This document shows, in pieces, positions 1 to 7,020 of a DNA stretch of 15,897 nucleotides (positions are counted from its first letter, which is position 1; each line of letters starts with the position of its first letter). The notes under the pieces were generated by a model. It worked only from the letters and a program-made list of their open reading frames with translations. It had not been told where the DNA came from and did no database searches. Source of the DNA: Rickettsiales bacterium (GTDB taxonomy: Bacteria; Pseudomonadota; Alphaproteobacteria; TMED109; TMED131); the NCBI GenBank assembly GCA_002690625.1, contig NZFJ01000026.1, forward strand, positions 1-15,897, read 5' to 3'. The position numbers and the translations under genes were made by a program.

Positions 1-1157
1 AAATTAATAATTTTATTTTCTTCTCCTCTTTTATGCAGTCGTCCAAATCTTATATGAGATAGATTCTTCACCCATTCAAAATAAGAAACCGTTACGCCCC
101 CTGCATTCGCATATAAATCAGGTATAATAACTTTTTCTTTTAATAGTATTTGATCAGCCTCATACGTAATAGGCCCATTTGCAGCTTCCACTATTAATTT
201 TGCCTTAATGTGTTTTACATTTGATTTGTTTATAACACCCTCCATAGCAGCAGGAATTAAAATATCACATTTTTTTGTTAATACCTTTTCTCCTTCCTTT
301 ATATATCCCTTGTATTTTCTTACTCCTCCGTTTTTTAAAATATGTTTTTTTAACTTTTCTATATTAATACCTTTTTCATCATAAACAGCACCGTCTCTTT
401 CAATTACTGCTATAACCTTTACAAAGTCTTCCTCTGATAAAAATTTAGCTGCATGATATCCTACATTACCTAAGCCTTGAACTATAGCTGTCTTTCCTTC
501 AAGTGATCCTTCTAAATTTGCAACTTTCATATCTTTTTTATGTCTAAAAAACTCTCTAATTGCATACTGAACTCCTCTACCAGTTGCTTCTACCCTTCCT
601 CTAATGCCATGTTTATTAATAGGCTTTCCTGTTACACAAGCAGAAGAATTGATGTCTACAGGATTCAACCTTCTGTATTCATCTGCGATCCATGCCATTT
701 CTTTTTCTCCAGTTCCCATATCTGGGGCTGGTACATTCTGCGAAGGATTAATTAAATCTCTTTTTATTAACTCTTGAGAAAATCTCCTGGTAATTCTTTC
801 CAGGTCATATTTGTTATACTGAGAAGGATCAATAATCAATGCACCCTTTGAACCACCAAAAGGAATATCAACTAAAGCACATTTGTAAGTCATTAAGGCT
901 GCTAAAGCCTCAACTTCAGCCTGATCAGCTAGCACAGAATATCTTATACCTCCTTTTACTGGCTCCAAATGATCAGAATGTACGCACCTAAAACCTGTAA
1001 AAGTATTTATTTTATTGTTTATCCTTACACCAAAATTTACTTTATAAGTAGCGTTAGGTGATTTAATTTGTTGAGCTAAGGATGAAGATAATTTTAAAAC
1101 ACTTGCTGCCTTATCAAATACTTGATCAACTGATTTAAGAAATTCTTTTCCTGACAA
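1..1157 (-). CDS. Glu/Leu/Phe/Val-type amino-acid dehydrogenase, C-terminus cut by window start
   Basis: This enzyme oxidatively deaminates an amino acid (most likely glutamate, possibly leucine) to the 2-oxo acid with NAD(P), in the cytoplasm. I translated about 385 residues from the minus strand. The glycine-rich substrate loop KGGIRY lies near residue 70, and the catalytic-lysine motif PFGGSKG near residues 99-105. A Rossmann dinucleotide fingerprint GLGNVG follows in the second half, and a C-terminal SHIRFGRLHKR stretch ends at the window edge. The start must be TTG at 1157-1155: an in-frame stop lies five codons upstream, no ATG or GTG intervenes, and AGGAG sits 7 bases before the TTG. 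The gene diverges from the CNBD gene across 45 bp. The family assignment is firm. Substrate and cofactor choice cannot be read from the sequence. Confidence 0.93.
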   Translation of the reverse strand, partial: MSGKEFLKSVDQVFDKAASVLKLSSSLAQQIKSPNATYKVNFGVRINNKINTFTGFRCVHSDHLEPVKGGIRYSVLADQAEVEALAALMTYKCALVDIPFGGSKGALIIDPSQYNKYDLERITRRFSQELIKRDLINPSQNVPAPDMGTGEKEMAWIADEYRRLNPVDINSSACVTGKPINKHGIRGRVEATGRGVQYAIREFFRHKKDMKVANLEGSLEGKTAIVQGLGNVGYHAAKFLSEEDFVKVIAVIERDGAVYDEKGINIEKLKKHILKNGGVRKYKGYIKEGEKVLTKKCDILIPAAMEGVINKSNVKHIKAKLIVEAANGPITYEADQILLKEKVIIPDLYANAGGVTVSYFEWVKNLSHIRFGRLHKRGEENKIIN

Positions 1158-1180
1158 AGTGCCTCTCCTATGTTAAATTA

Positions 1181-1209
1181 AGTATACTATAAAATAATTA
1201 TTATGAAAA
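1181..1209 (-). promoter_or_regulatory. Possible sigma-70 promoter for the amino-acid dehydrogenase
   Basis: Read on the minus strand, TTTTCA (1209-1204), a 17-base spacer and TATACT (1186-1181) lie ahead of the AGGAG and TTG start. The -35 box overlaps the start codon of the divergent CNBD gene. The -10 box is half of the palindrome AGTATACT (1181-1188), which offers TATACT on both strands. The -35 is weak, so the call is tentative. Confidence 0.35.
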
Positions 1210-1676
1210 AGAATAATGTTGGAATATGGGAACCTAATGATGTCGTATATGATTATGGCTCTCCTCCTGAATATGCTTACCTCATAGTTACAGGAATAGT
1301 TGAATTCTTTTCAGAAAAGAATGTGCTTTTAGGAAGTGCTAGCAACAATGAAGTTTTTGGTGAAATTAGTTGCTATTTAAATAAGAAACATTCTGTTACT
1401 GCAAAAGCAAAATCTAATTTGGTAGCTAAAAAAATTCCCAAAACGGAACTTTCTAAGATTATTAAAAATACTCACCCAGTAATCATGGGTATGCTAAGGA
1501 GTACATACCATAGGCTTTCTGAATCTAATATAAAAAGTGAAGATTATGCTCAAGAAATAGAAAGATATAGTCTCATATTTGCTAATAATATAGAAAACTC
1601 TGATGAAATAAAAAATAAGATTGACACAATTAAAGAAAAGTTAGATAAAAACATTGAGAACAACAACAACAATTAA
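1203..1676 (+). CDS. Cyclic-nucleotide-binding-domain-like protein without a DNA-binding domain
   Basis: The 157-residue protein has a CNBD/Crp-type beta-barrel over residues 7-100. Visible marks are AYLIVTGIVEFF (25-36), the FGE of the phosphate-binding cassette (52-54) and the long C-helix (about 80-105). There is no helix-turn-helix after the domain, only a charged helical tail ending in a run of asparagines. In canonical cNMP-binding members an Arg follows in the cassette (R-[ST]-A-T). Here that position is His63 (HSVT), so cyclic-nucleotide binding is doubtful. No Shine-Dalgarno precedes the ATG. Six bases separate it from the coiled-coil gene, with which it probably forms an operon. The role is unknown. 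I infer a small sensory or scaffold protein acting with its neighbour. Confidence 0.85.
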   Translation: MKKNNVGIWEPNDVVYDYGSPPEYAYLIVTGIVEFFSEKNVLLGSASNNEVFGEISCYLNKKHSVTAKAKSNLVAKKIPKTELSKIIKNTHPVIMGMLRSTYHRLSESNIKSEDYAQEIERYSLIFANNIENSDEIKNKIDTIKEKLDKNIENNNNN

Positions 1677-1682
1677 ATTATT

Positions 1683-2291
1683 ATGTCCGATAAAAAAAAC
1701 CAACTAAGTAAAATAGATGAATTAGAAGATATAATTAGAGAAAATACAATACTTATAAAAAAAAATAGAGCTTTAGTAAGTATTAATCATGACAATTTAC
1801 ATGGCGCCTACAGAGAATCTTATGATGTAACAAGAGAGCTACTATTACTCCAATTAGAAAGAGCTAGAAAATTTATTACTTCATCAAATGGTAAAACTAC
1901 AATATTTCAGTATTTAAAAAAAAGAATAGAGATTAATAAAAAAACAGCAGAAGTTACTGAAAAAATAATTAGTTCTAATGAATTAATGATGGAAGCAGTA
2001 GAAGAATCAAAAAAAGTGAATGAAGAGTTGGTAAACTTTTTGGAAAAATCTTTAAAAGATTTTAAGAAAAGTAAAAATATTCCTAAAAAAATAAATTATA
2101 AAGATGAAGAAATTAATTCTTTATTTAATTTACAAAAAGAAAATATCGTAAATATTTTTAGAAATAATTCTAGAATTAATCATAATAGAAAAGCTATTCA
2201 AGATAAAATAGTAGAGGTAGATATTATTTCAAATAAAGCTCAAGATTTAGTGGCTAATTTTCATCAGATTTTGTACAGAGACGAAGATTAA
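1683..2291 (+). CDS. Hypothetical coiled-coil protein
   Basis: The 202-residue protein is charged and almost entirely predicted helix, with no signal peptide, membrane segment or cysteine. I do not recognise the family. Helical stretches rich in Glu, Lys, Asn and Ile run through residues 5-40, 50-125 and 145-200. A loose motif I-x-x-N-[RK] recurs at about residues 25-30, 82-87 and 165-170, suggesting a degenerate internal repeat. It follows the CNBD gene by six bases with no Shine-Dalgarno, so translation may depend on coupling. Its stop codon shares the four bases TTAA (2288-2291) with the stop of the convergent acyl-CoA ligase. The likely job is structural or a protein partner of the CNBD protein. 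This is inference from adjacency only. Confidence 0.8.
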   Translation: MSDKKNQLSKIDELEDIIRENTILIKKNRALVSINHDNLHGAYRESYDVTRELLLLQLERARKFITSSNGKTTIFQYLKKRIEINKKTAEVTEKIISSNELMMEAVEESKKVNEELVNFLEKSLKDFKKSKNIPKKINYKDEEINSLFNLQKENIVNIFRNNSRINHNRKAIQDKIVEVDIISNKAQDLVANFHQILYRDED

Positions 2292-3916
2292 CTTCTTTCA
2301 ATTAAATAATTTTTGTACTTTTCTTTTAATTCTACTTTTTTAACCTTTCCTGTTGCTGTATGTGGTAATTCCTTAACGTATACGATATCATCTGGCATCC
2401 ACCATTTTGCAATTTTACCCTCTAGATATGAAAAAATTTCTTTCTTAGTTAATTCCTTCTCTGCTATTACTAATAATATAGGTCTTTCGTCCCATTTTTC
2501 ATGTAATGCTCCAACTACTGCAGCCTCAAAAATTTTAGAATGACCAACGGCAATATTTTCTATTTCTATAGTACTAATCCATTCTCCTCCTGATTTTATT
2601 ACATCTTTTACTCTATCAGTTATTTGCATATAACCATCATTATCAATAGTAGCAACATCACCTGTTAAAAACCATCCATTATCTTTATGCGTATCACTAT
2701 TACTTATATTTAAATATCCTGAACAAATCCAAGGGCCTTTAACCCATAAATTACCAAAGCATTTTCCATCTCTAGGCAACTCCTTACCATCATCGTCAGT
2801 TATCTTTATATCAACACCATATATTGGCCTTCCCTGTTTTGTAGCTAACTGTATTTTTTCATTTTTATTTAATTTATTATGTTTTCTTAATGGTTTATTT
2901 ACTGTGCCTAATGGTGAAGTTTCAGTCATTCCCCATGCATGAATCACTTGAACATCGTGCTTTTCTAAAAAATTTTCTATCATAAATTTTGGACATGCCG
3001 TCCCTCCTATTGCACAACTTTTTAAATGAGTGATTTTTTTTTTATTTTTTTCTAAATAATCAAATAGCATAAGCCATATAATAGGAACTGCTGCAGTAAA
3101 AGTAACTTTTTCCTCCTCTAAAAGCTTATATATGTTTTCTCCGGTTAAATTTCTTCCAGGTAATACAATTTTTGCTCCCACCATAGTTGCAACATAAGGT
3201 ATTCCCCATGCATTGGCATGAAACATAGGTGCAATTGGCATAACAACATCTAAAGCAGAAAGTTTTAATGCGTCTGGATTAGCCGCTGCTAAGGTATGAA
3301 TTATAGTTGATCTATGAGAATATAATACTCCTTTTGGATTTCCTGTGGTCCCAGAGGTATAACAAAGAGAAGACGCTGTATTTTCTGAAAAGTCTGGCCA
3401 GCTATTTAAAGCATTTTCATTGTTTAATAATGTTTCATAACATAAAACTTCCTTATCAAATTCTAAATCTTTTGGAAAATCTGCTTCGCTACATAAAATT
3501 ATAATTTTTTCTACTGTTTTTAATTTATTGCTAATTTCAGAAATTATATCTATAAAATCTAGGTCAATAAAAAGCAACTTATCTTTAGCATCATTTATTA
3601 TAAAAACTATTTGTTCTGTAAAAAGTCTAGGGTTGATAGTATGACAAATAGCACCAATTCCAGATATTCCATAGTATAGTTCAAAATGATAAAGGTTGCT
3701 CCATGCTAACGTTCCTATTCTATCACCCAATTTTACTCCTAGCGATGTTAAACCATTAGCTAGCTTTTTTATACTATTTAAGGTTTGACTGTAATTAGTT
3801 TTTTTTACTTCACCATTTGTTGAACAGTAAGCTATTTCAGTATTTCCATGATATTTTCCACTATGTTCTATCAAAGAAGAAACAAGCAGTTGTTGTTTTG
3901 ACATCATTCCAAACAT
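2288..3916 (-). CDS. AMP-forming acyl-CoA ligase (AlkK/DmdB-like)
   Basis: This enzyme activates a carboxylic acid with ATP and CoA through an acyl-adenylate. Visible motifs are the P-loop CYTSGTTGNPKGV, the MTETSP adenylate motif, and TGDVATIDNDGY followed by DRVKDVIKSGGEWIS (hinge and C-terminal domain). The conserved C-terminal lysine lies in TATGKVKK. I chose the start at 3916 (MFGMMSKQQ, 542 residues) over an ATG ten codons upstream. AAGGTGAA sits just before the chosen ATG, and a plausible promoter would begin transcription downstream of the longer start. The N-terminal pattern QQLLVSSLIEHSGKYHGNTEI is typical of medium/long-chain ligases of the AlkK type, a group that also contains methylmercaptopropionate-CoA ligase DmdB. 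The substrate cannot be decided from sequence. The gene converges on the coiled-coil gene and diverges from the transglycosylase gene. Confidence 0.92.
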   Translation of the reverse strand: MFGMMSKQQLLVSSLIEHSGKYHGNTEIAYCSTNGEVKKTNYSQTLNSIKKLANGLTSLGVKLGDRIGTLAWSNLYHFELYYGISGIGAICHTINPRLFTEQIVFIINDAKDKLLFIDLDFIDIISEISNKLKTVEKIIILCSEADFPKDLEFDKEVLCYETLLNNENALNSWPDFSENTASSLCYTSGTTGNPKGVLYSHRSTIIHTLAAANPDALKLSALDVVMPIAPMFHANAWGIPYVATMVGAKIVLPGRNLTGENIYKLLEEEKVTFTAAVPIIWLMLFDYLEKNKKKITHLKSCAIGGTACPKFMIENFLEKHDVQVIHAWGMTETSPLGTVNKPLRKHNKLNKNEKIQLATKQGRPIYGVDIKITDDDGKELPRDGKCFGNLWVKGPWICSGYLNISNSDTHKDNGWFLTGDVATIDNDGYMQITDRVKDVIKSGGEWISTIEIENIAVGHSKIFEAAVVGALHEKWDERPILLVIAEKELTKKEIFSYLEGKIAKWWMPDDIVYVKELPHTATGKVKKVELKEKYKNYLIERS

Positions 3917-3933
3917 AAATTCACCTTTAATAT

Positions 3934-3962
3934 ATATTAAGAACAAATACTATAAACGTCAA
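3934..3962 (-). promoter_or_regulatory. Probable sigma-70 promoter of the acyl-CoA ligase gene
   Basis: On the minus strand TTGACG (3962-3957) is followed after 17 bases by TAATAT (3939-3934). The predicted start near 3927 would give a leader of about 11 bases carrying the AAGGTG ribosome binding site (3927-3922) before the ATG at 3916. It lies in the 85-bp divergent gap shared with the transglycosylase gene. Confidence 0.5.
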
Positions 3963-4001
3963 ATTTAGAAAATATGGCATATTGATTGCAATATTTTCTT
4001 A

Positions 4002-4787
4002 ATGAATTTAATTATTAAATTTAGTTTATTTATCTTTATAGCAACAAATGCTCTAGCAAAAAATTATTCTTGTGTAGTAGCAGCTAAAAAATATGAAAAA
4101 AAATATAATCTTCCTGAAAACTTATTACTATCAATAGCTTTAACAGAGTCTGGCAGAAAAGTTAATAAACAAGATTTTCTACCTTGGCCTTGGACAATAA
4201 ATGTAAGAGGAAAAGGTATGTTTTTTAAAACTAAAACAGAAGTAGTTGAATATGTTAAAAACTATGTAAAAACAGGAAAAAAAAATATTGACCTTGGTTG
4301 CATGCAGGTTAATTACATGTATCATCCTAAAGCATTTACTAACTTTGATAATGCTTTTAATCCAGATATTAATGTAGAATGGGCTTCAAAAAAACTTATA
4401 AGCTTATACAAAAAATTTGGATCATGGAAAAAAGCAGTAGGTTATTATCATTCTTATAGAAATACAAGAAGAAGAAAATATTCTGCCAAGGTATATAATA
4501 CTTTATTATTTGTTAAAAATAATAAAAATTATGACATAGTTTCATCAAACAATGACCAGAATCCTGATAATTATCAAGACATTGCATTTAAAAATAATGT
4601 TAAAATTAAAACACAAACTAATAAAGTTAACAGAAAGCCTATAAATCAATTTAATACCGAACCAAATATTAATATTATTGCTAAAAATTCTAATACAATA
4701 CCACTTACTCATAGCGAGTACATACTAGCTAGGATGGAAAAAGTTAACTTCTTTAGAAATTATTTTTATAAATCAAAAAAAGATTAA
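4002..4787 (+). CDS. Exported lytic transglycosylase (SLT/lysozyme-like domain)
   Basis: The protein probably cleaves peptidoglycan glycan strands in the periplasm. An N-terminal signal peptide ends at about residue 19 (NALA before KNYSC). The SLT-like domain covers residues 22-170: the catalytic-Glu motif ALTESGR (Glu49), the substrate-groove motif DLGCMQVNY (97-105) and AVGYYHS (145-151), in the family order. Residues 175-261 form a low-complexity tail rich in Asn, Lys and Ile that is not part of the domain. The total length of 261 is typical for small exported members. No Shine-Dalgarno precedes the ATG. Its stop shares TTAA (4784-4787) with the stop of the convergent unknown gene. It is not obviously linked to a secretion system here, so general wall turnover is the default role. 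Confidence 0.88.
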   Translation: MNLIIKFSLFIFIATNALAKNYSCVVAAKKYEKKYNLPENLLLSIALTESGRKVNKQDFLPWPWTINVRGKGMFFKTKTEVVEYVKNYVKTGKKNIDLGCMQVNYMYHPKAFTNFDNAFNPDINVEWASKKLISLYKKFGSWKKAVGYYHSYRNTRRRKYSAKVYNTLLFVKNNKNYDIVSSNNDQNPDNYQDIAFKNNVKIKTQTNKVNRKPINQFNTEPNINIIAKNSNTIPLTHSEYILARMEKVNFFRNYFYKSKKD

Positions 4788-5215
4788 AAATATTTTTTTG
4801 GTGGCTGAGGATTGTTTTTAGGATCTGAATTAAATTTATGTATTTTTATTATTCTTTTTTCATTTAAATCTGAAAGTTTTTTTTCTATTTGTTCAGCTAC
4901 TGTTTTAGAATATAATTGTTCATTATTAACATAAACAGTGAATGATTTTAAATATTTTGATTTTTTACTCTGATTTAACACTGTATCTTTAGTCCATCTG
5001 TATAATGGATTATCTATATTTTTTTCCAATTCGCATTCTTTCAAAAAGTTACAGAAAGCATCATATTGACAAACTAAGTCAGCATTATATTTTTTAAGTA
5101 TCTCATACAACTTTGGAAGTATATCAAAACTTATTTTTTTTCTTATTTTTTTTGCTAAATCTTCTTCAACGTCTAGCCTAATTTGATAGTATAATTTATT
5201 ACCTTCATCCGGCAT
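4784..5215 (-). CDS. Hypothetical protein downstream of cytochrome c
   Basis: The 143-residue protein is charged and Lys-rich. It has no signal peptide and no membrane segment, so it is probably cytoplasmic. I recognise no domain. Visible features are a helical N-terminal half, three cysteines in the middle (near VCQYDAFCNFLKEC), a YRWTKD segment, and a Pro-rich end (NNPQPPKKYF). It starts three bases after the cytochrome c stop codon, with at most a weak GAG as ribosome binding site inside the end of that gene. It is therefore probably co-transcribed and translationally coupled with it. Its stop overlaps that of the transglycosylase gene in TTAA. A link to the dehydrogenase-cytochrome pair is suggested by position only. 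Confidence 0.75.
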   Translation of the reverse strand: MPDEGNKLYYQIRLDVEEDLAKKIRKKISFDILPKLYEILKKYNADLVCQYDAFCNFLKECELEKNIDNPLYRWTKDTVLNQSKKSKYLKSFTVYVNNEQLYSKTVAEQIEKKLSDLNEKRIIKIHKFNSDPKNNPQPPKKYF

Positions 5216-5218
5216 ATT

Positions 5219-5557
5219 TTACTCAATATTTTCAATCTCAACTTTAATACTTGAATACCACTTTGAAACGTTCTTAATATCTTCTACTGAAAGCATATCT
5301 GCAATAAGTGACATTTGATGATGCTCTAATTTTTTGCTTTTATAATCTTTTAATTTTTCTATCAAATAAAATTCATTTTGAGCGGTTAAATGAGGAACTA
5401 AAACTGAATTTCCACCTGTATTTGCTTGGCCATTCAAGCCATGGCAAACTGAGCAAATATTCTGGGCTATTTCCTTACCCTTCTTTGTATTTTCATCAGC
5501 ATTAACAATACCAATAAATATATATAAATAACAAAAAAAATATGATGAAAACTTCAT
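5219..5557 (-). CDS. Small exported cytochrome c (class I)
   Basis: This is a periplasmic monohaem cytochrome, probably the electron acceptor of the PQQ dehydrogenase encoded just upstream. A signal peptide ends near residue 20 (IVNA before DENTK). The haem-attachment motif CSVCH is at residues 35-39, followed by GLNGQ typical of class I. Met82 or Met88 in HHQMSLIADML is the probable sixth ligand, and the C-terminal helix (KNVSKWYSSI) is present. At 112 residues it has the usual size of a stand-alone cytochrome c553-like protein. The ATG lies three bases after the U-tract of a terminator hairpin, with no Shine-Dalgarno, which suggests expression by readthrough from the dehydrogenase transcript. 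It precedes the unknown gene by three bases. Confidence 0.93.
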   Translation of the reverse strand: MKFSSYFFCYLYIFIGIVNADENTKKGKEIAQNICSVCHGLNGQANTGGNSVLVPHLTAQNEFYLIEKLKDYKSKKLEHHQMSLIADMLSVEDIKNVSKWYSSIKVEIENIE

Positions 5558-5560
5558 GAT

Positions 5561-5592
5561 AAAAAAAGTGAGCTATAAGTTAATAGCTCACT
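5561..5592 (-). terminator. Intrinsic terminator/attenuator between PQQ dehydrogenase and cytochrome c
   Basis: Read on the minus strand, GTGAGCTAT pairs perfectly with ATAGCTCAC (nine pairs, ten with the flanking A-T) around the six-base loop TAACTT. Seven U follow (5567-5561). On the plus strand the hairpin is preceded by A and lacks a U-tract, so it acts only for minus-strand transcripts. It is the only strong G/C-containing hairpin with a U-tract found in the window. Confidence 0.85.
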
Positions 5593-5611
5593 CTAAACCT
5601 TTATAAATTAT

Positions 5612-6895
5612 TTATTCGGACGCTGAATAACTAATTCTATAAACAACTCCAGCCTTGTCATCTGAAACTAAAATTGATCCATCGACATATTGCTGAACAT
5701 CAACTGGTCTGCCTAAATATGTTCCCATATCAGTCATCCATCCTTCCGCAAAAGGCTTTGTCTCTTTAGCATTACCTTTACTGTCTAGAAAAGTAACCAT
5801 TACCCTAGCTCCTCTTGGCTTAACTGCATTCCAAGAACCGTGTTGTGCACTAAATATTGCGTTACTATATTTTTCAGGAAACATAGTACCAGTGTAAAAC
5901 ATCATTCCTAAATCAGCAGCATGAGCTATCATATCCACTTGTGGTTTAACATATCTAGATGCTAGATCCTGAGGTATTTTATCATTCTTATAGTCATCAG
6001 TTCTTACATTACCACCGCCATAATAAGGATGTCCATACCACATACCCATTTTTGGCATTTTGTTTAGCTCACCTGGAGGAGTTTCATCACCCATACCATC
6101 AACTTGGTTATCAGTAAACCAAAGCTTTCCATCCTTAGGGTTAAAAGCATGACCTCCTGAATTTCTAATACCTGTTGCTACAACAGTTCTTCCTTCACCT
6201 GAGAAACGGTCAACACTTATCATTCCGCCTATGCCAACTTCATTAAATAACTTTTGTTTTGCTGGTGGTGAAACATTAAAAGGCTGCCCCATGCTTACAT
6301 AAATTTTCTTGCCTTTAAGAGCACAAACTCTACCGGTATGATTGTAAGATTCTTCTGATTCTGGAATTAACTCACCTTGGTTAATTATAGGTACAGCTAC
6401 AGTATCTGGGCTTTCCATAAAATATTCTGCTGCAGGAAACATTAAGACTCTGTTTCTCTCAGCTATATATAAAAAACCATCATCGCTGTAACAAGGTCCA
6501 TTTGGAATATCGAATTTAATGTTCGGAGCAAACCTCTCTACTGTATCTGCTACATTATCCATATCTCTGTCTACTGCTTGCCAAACTCTGTCTTTTCTTG
6601 TTCCAATCCAAACAGCTCCTTTGTTTCGACTAATTGCCATATTTCTGGCATCAGGAGCTACTGCAAAAAGTTCAATTTTAAAACCTGTTGGTAGTTTGAT
6701 TTTTGAAATTATATTTTTTCTTACATTATCAGCATATTTACCGCTTTGTGGGACGTTATCCCAACTGTAGTCGGCGCCAGAAGCATACATGCTGCTTAAT
6801 TTTTTTATTACTTCTTCATCATCTTTAGCTTGTGTTGCACTTATTGAGCTCAAAACAAAAAATAGACCAGTAAGTAAAGTAACTAATTTTTTCAT
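5612..6895 (-). CDS. PQQ-dependent sugar dehydrogenase (sorbosone/soluble glucose dehydrogenase family)
   Basis: This periplasmic beta-propeller enzyme probably oxidises an aldose or related alcohol with PQQ and passes electrons to cytochrome c. I start at 6895 (MKKLVTLL, 427 residues), because GGGAGAA lies just before this ATG and directly follows another ATG four codons upstream. The signal peptide ends near residue 23 (TQA before KDDEE). Family marks are LPTGFKIELFAV at the start of the propeller, NHTGRVCAL (active-site His region), IRNSGGHAFNPKDGKLWFTDN, and the closing LGRPVDVQQYVDGSILVSDD. A good promoter and ribosome binding site suggest strong expression. G+C is visibly higher than in neighbouring genes. 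The substrate is not determinable. PQQ synthesis genes are not in the window. Confidence 0.9.
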   Translation of the reverse strand: MKKLVTLLTGLFFVLSSISATQAKDDEEVIKKLSSMYASGADYSWDNVPQSGKYADNVRKNIISKIKLPTGFKIELFAVAPDARNMAISRNKGAVWIGTRKDRVWQAVDRDMDNVADTVERFAPNIKFDIPNGPCYSDDGFLYIAERNRVLMFPAAEYFMESPDTVAVPIINQGELIPESEESYNHTGRVCALKGKKIYVSMGQPFNVSPPAKQKLFNEVGIGGMISVDRFSGEGRTVVATGIRNSGGHAFNPKDGKLWFTDNQVDGMGDETPPGELNKMPKMGMWYGHPYYGGGNVRTDDYKNDKIPQDLASRYVKPQVDMIAHAADLGMMFYTGTMFPEKYSNAIFSAQHGSWNAVKPRGARVMVTFLDSKGNAKETKPFAEGWMTDMGTYLGRPVDVQQYVDGSILVSDDKAGVVYRISYSASE

Positions 6896-6937
6896 ATTTT
6901 CTCCCATAGTTTTTAGTAAATTAATTTTAAACTAATA

Positions 6938-6967
6938 TTTATATATGAGTAAGTTAAATGATGTCAA
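6938..6967 (-). promoter_or_regulatory. Sigma-70 promoter of the PQQ dehydrogenase gene
   Basis: A perfect TTGACA (6967-6962, minus strand) is followed by overlapping -10 candidates: TATATA after 16 bases (6945-6940) or TATAAA after 18 (6943-6938). The leader of about 35 bases ends in GGGAGAA before the ATG at 6895. This is the best -35 match found in the window. It occupies the longest intergenic gap (6896-7020), in which I see no other feature. Confidence 0.6.
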
Positions 6968-7020
6968 TGTATATTTATAAGAAATTATTATATTTTATAT
7001 TAGCTTTTACTATAGCATAA

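Noticed and set aside
540..755. Open reading frame opposite the amino-acid dehydrogenase
   Set aside because: The other strand encodes the conserved dehydrogenase throughout this stretch.
3917..3946. Upstream ATG adding ten residues to the acyl-CoA ligase
   Set aside because: The AAGGTGAA site and promoter-like boxes favour the ATG at 3916, and the added residues do not resemble family N-termini.
4774..4800. Symmetric hairpin CAAAAAAA / TTTTTTTG as a bidirectional terminator
   Set aside because: The arms are runs of lysine codons on the two strands with an 11-base loop and only one G/C pair, so a chance origin is more likely.
6896..6907. Upstream ATG adding four residues to the PQQ dehydrogenase
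   Set aside because: The GGGAGAA ribosome binding site lies between the two ATGs and serves the second, which starts a normal signal peptide.
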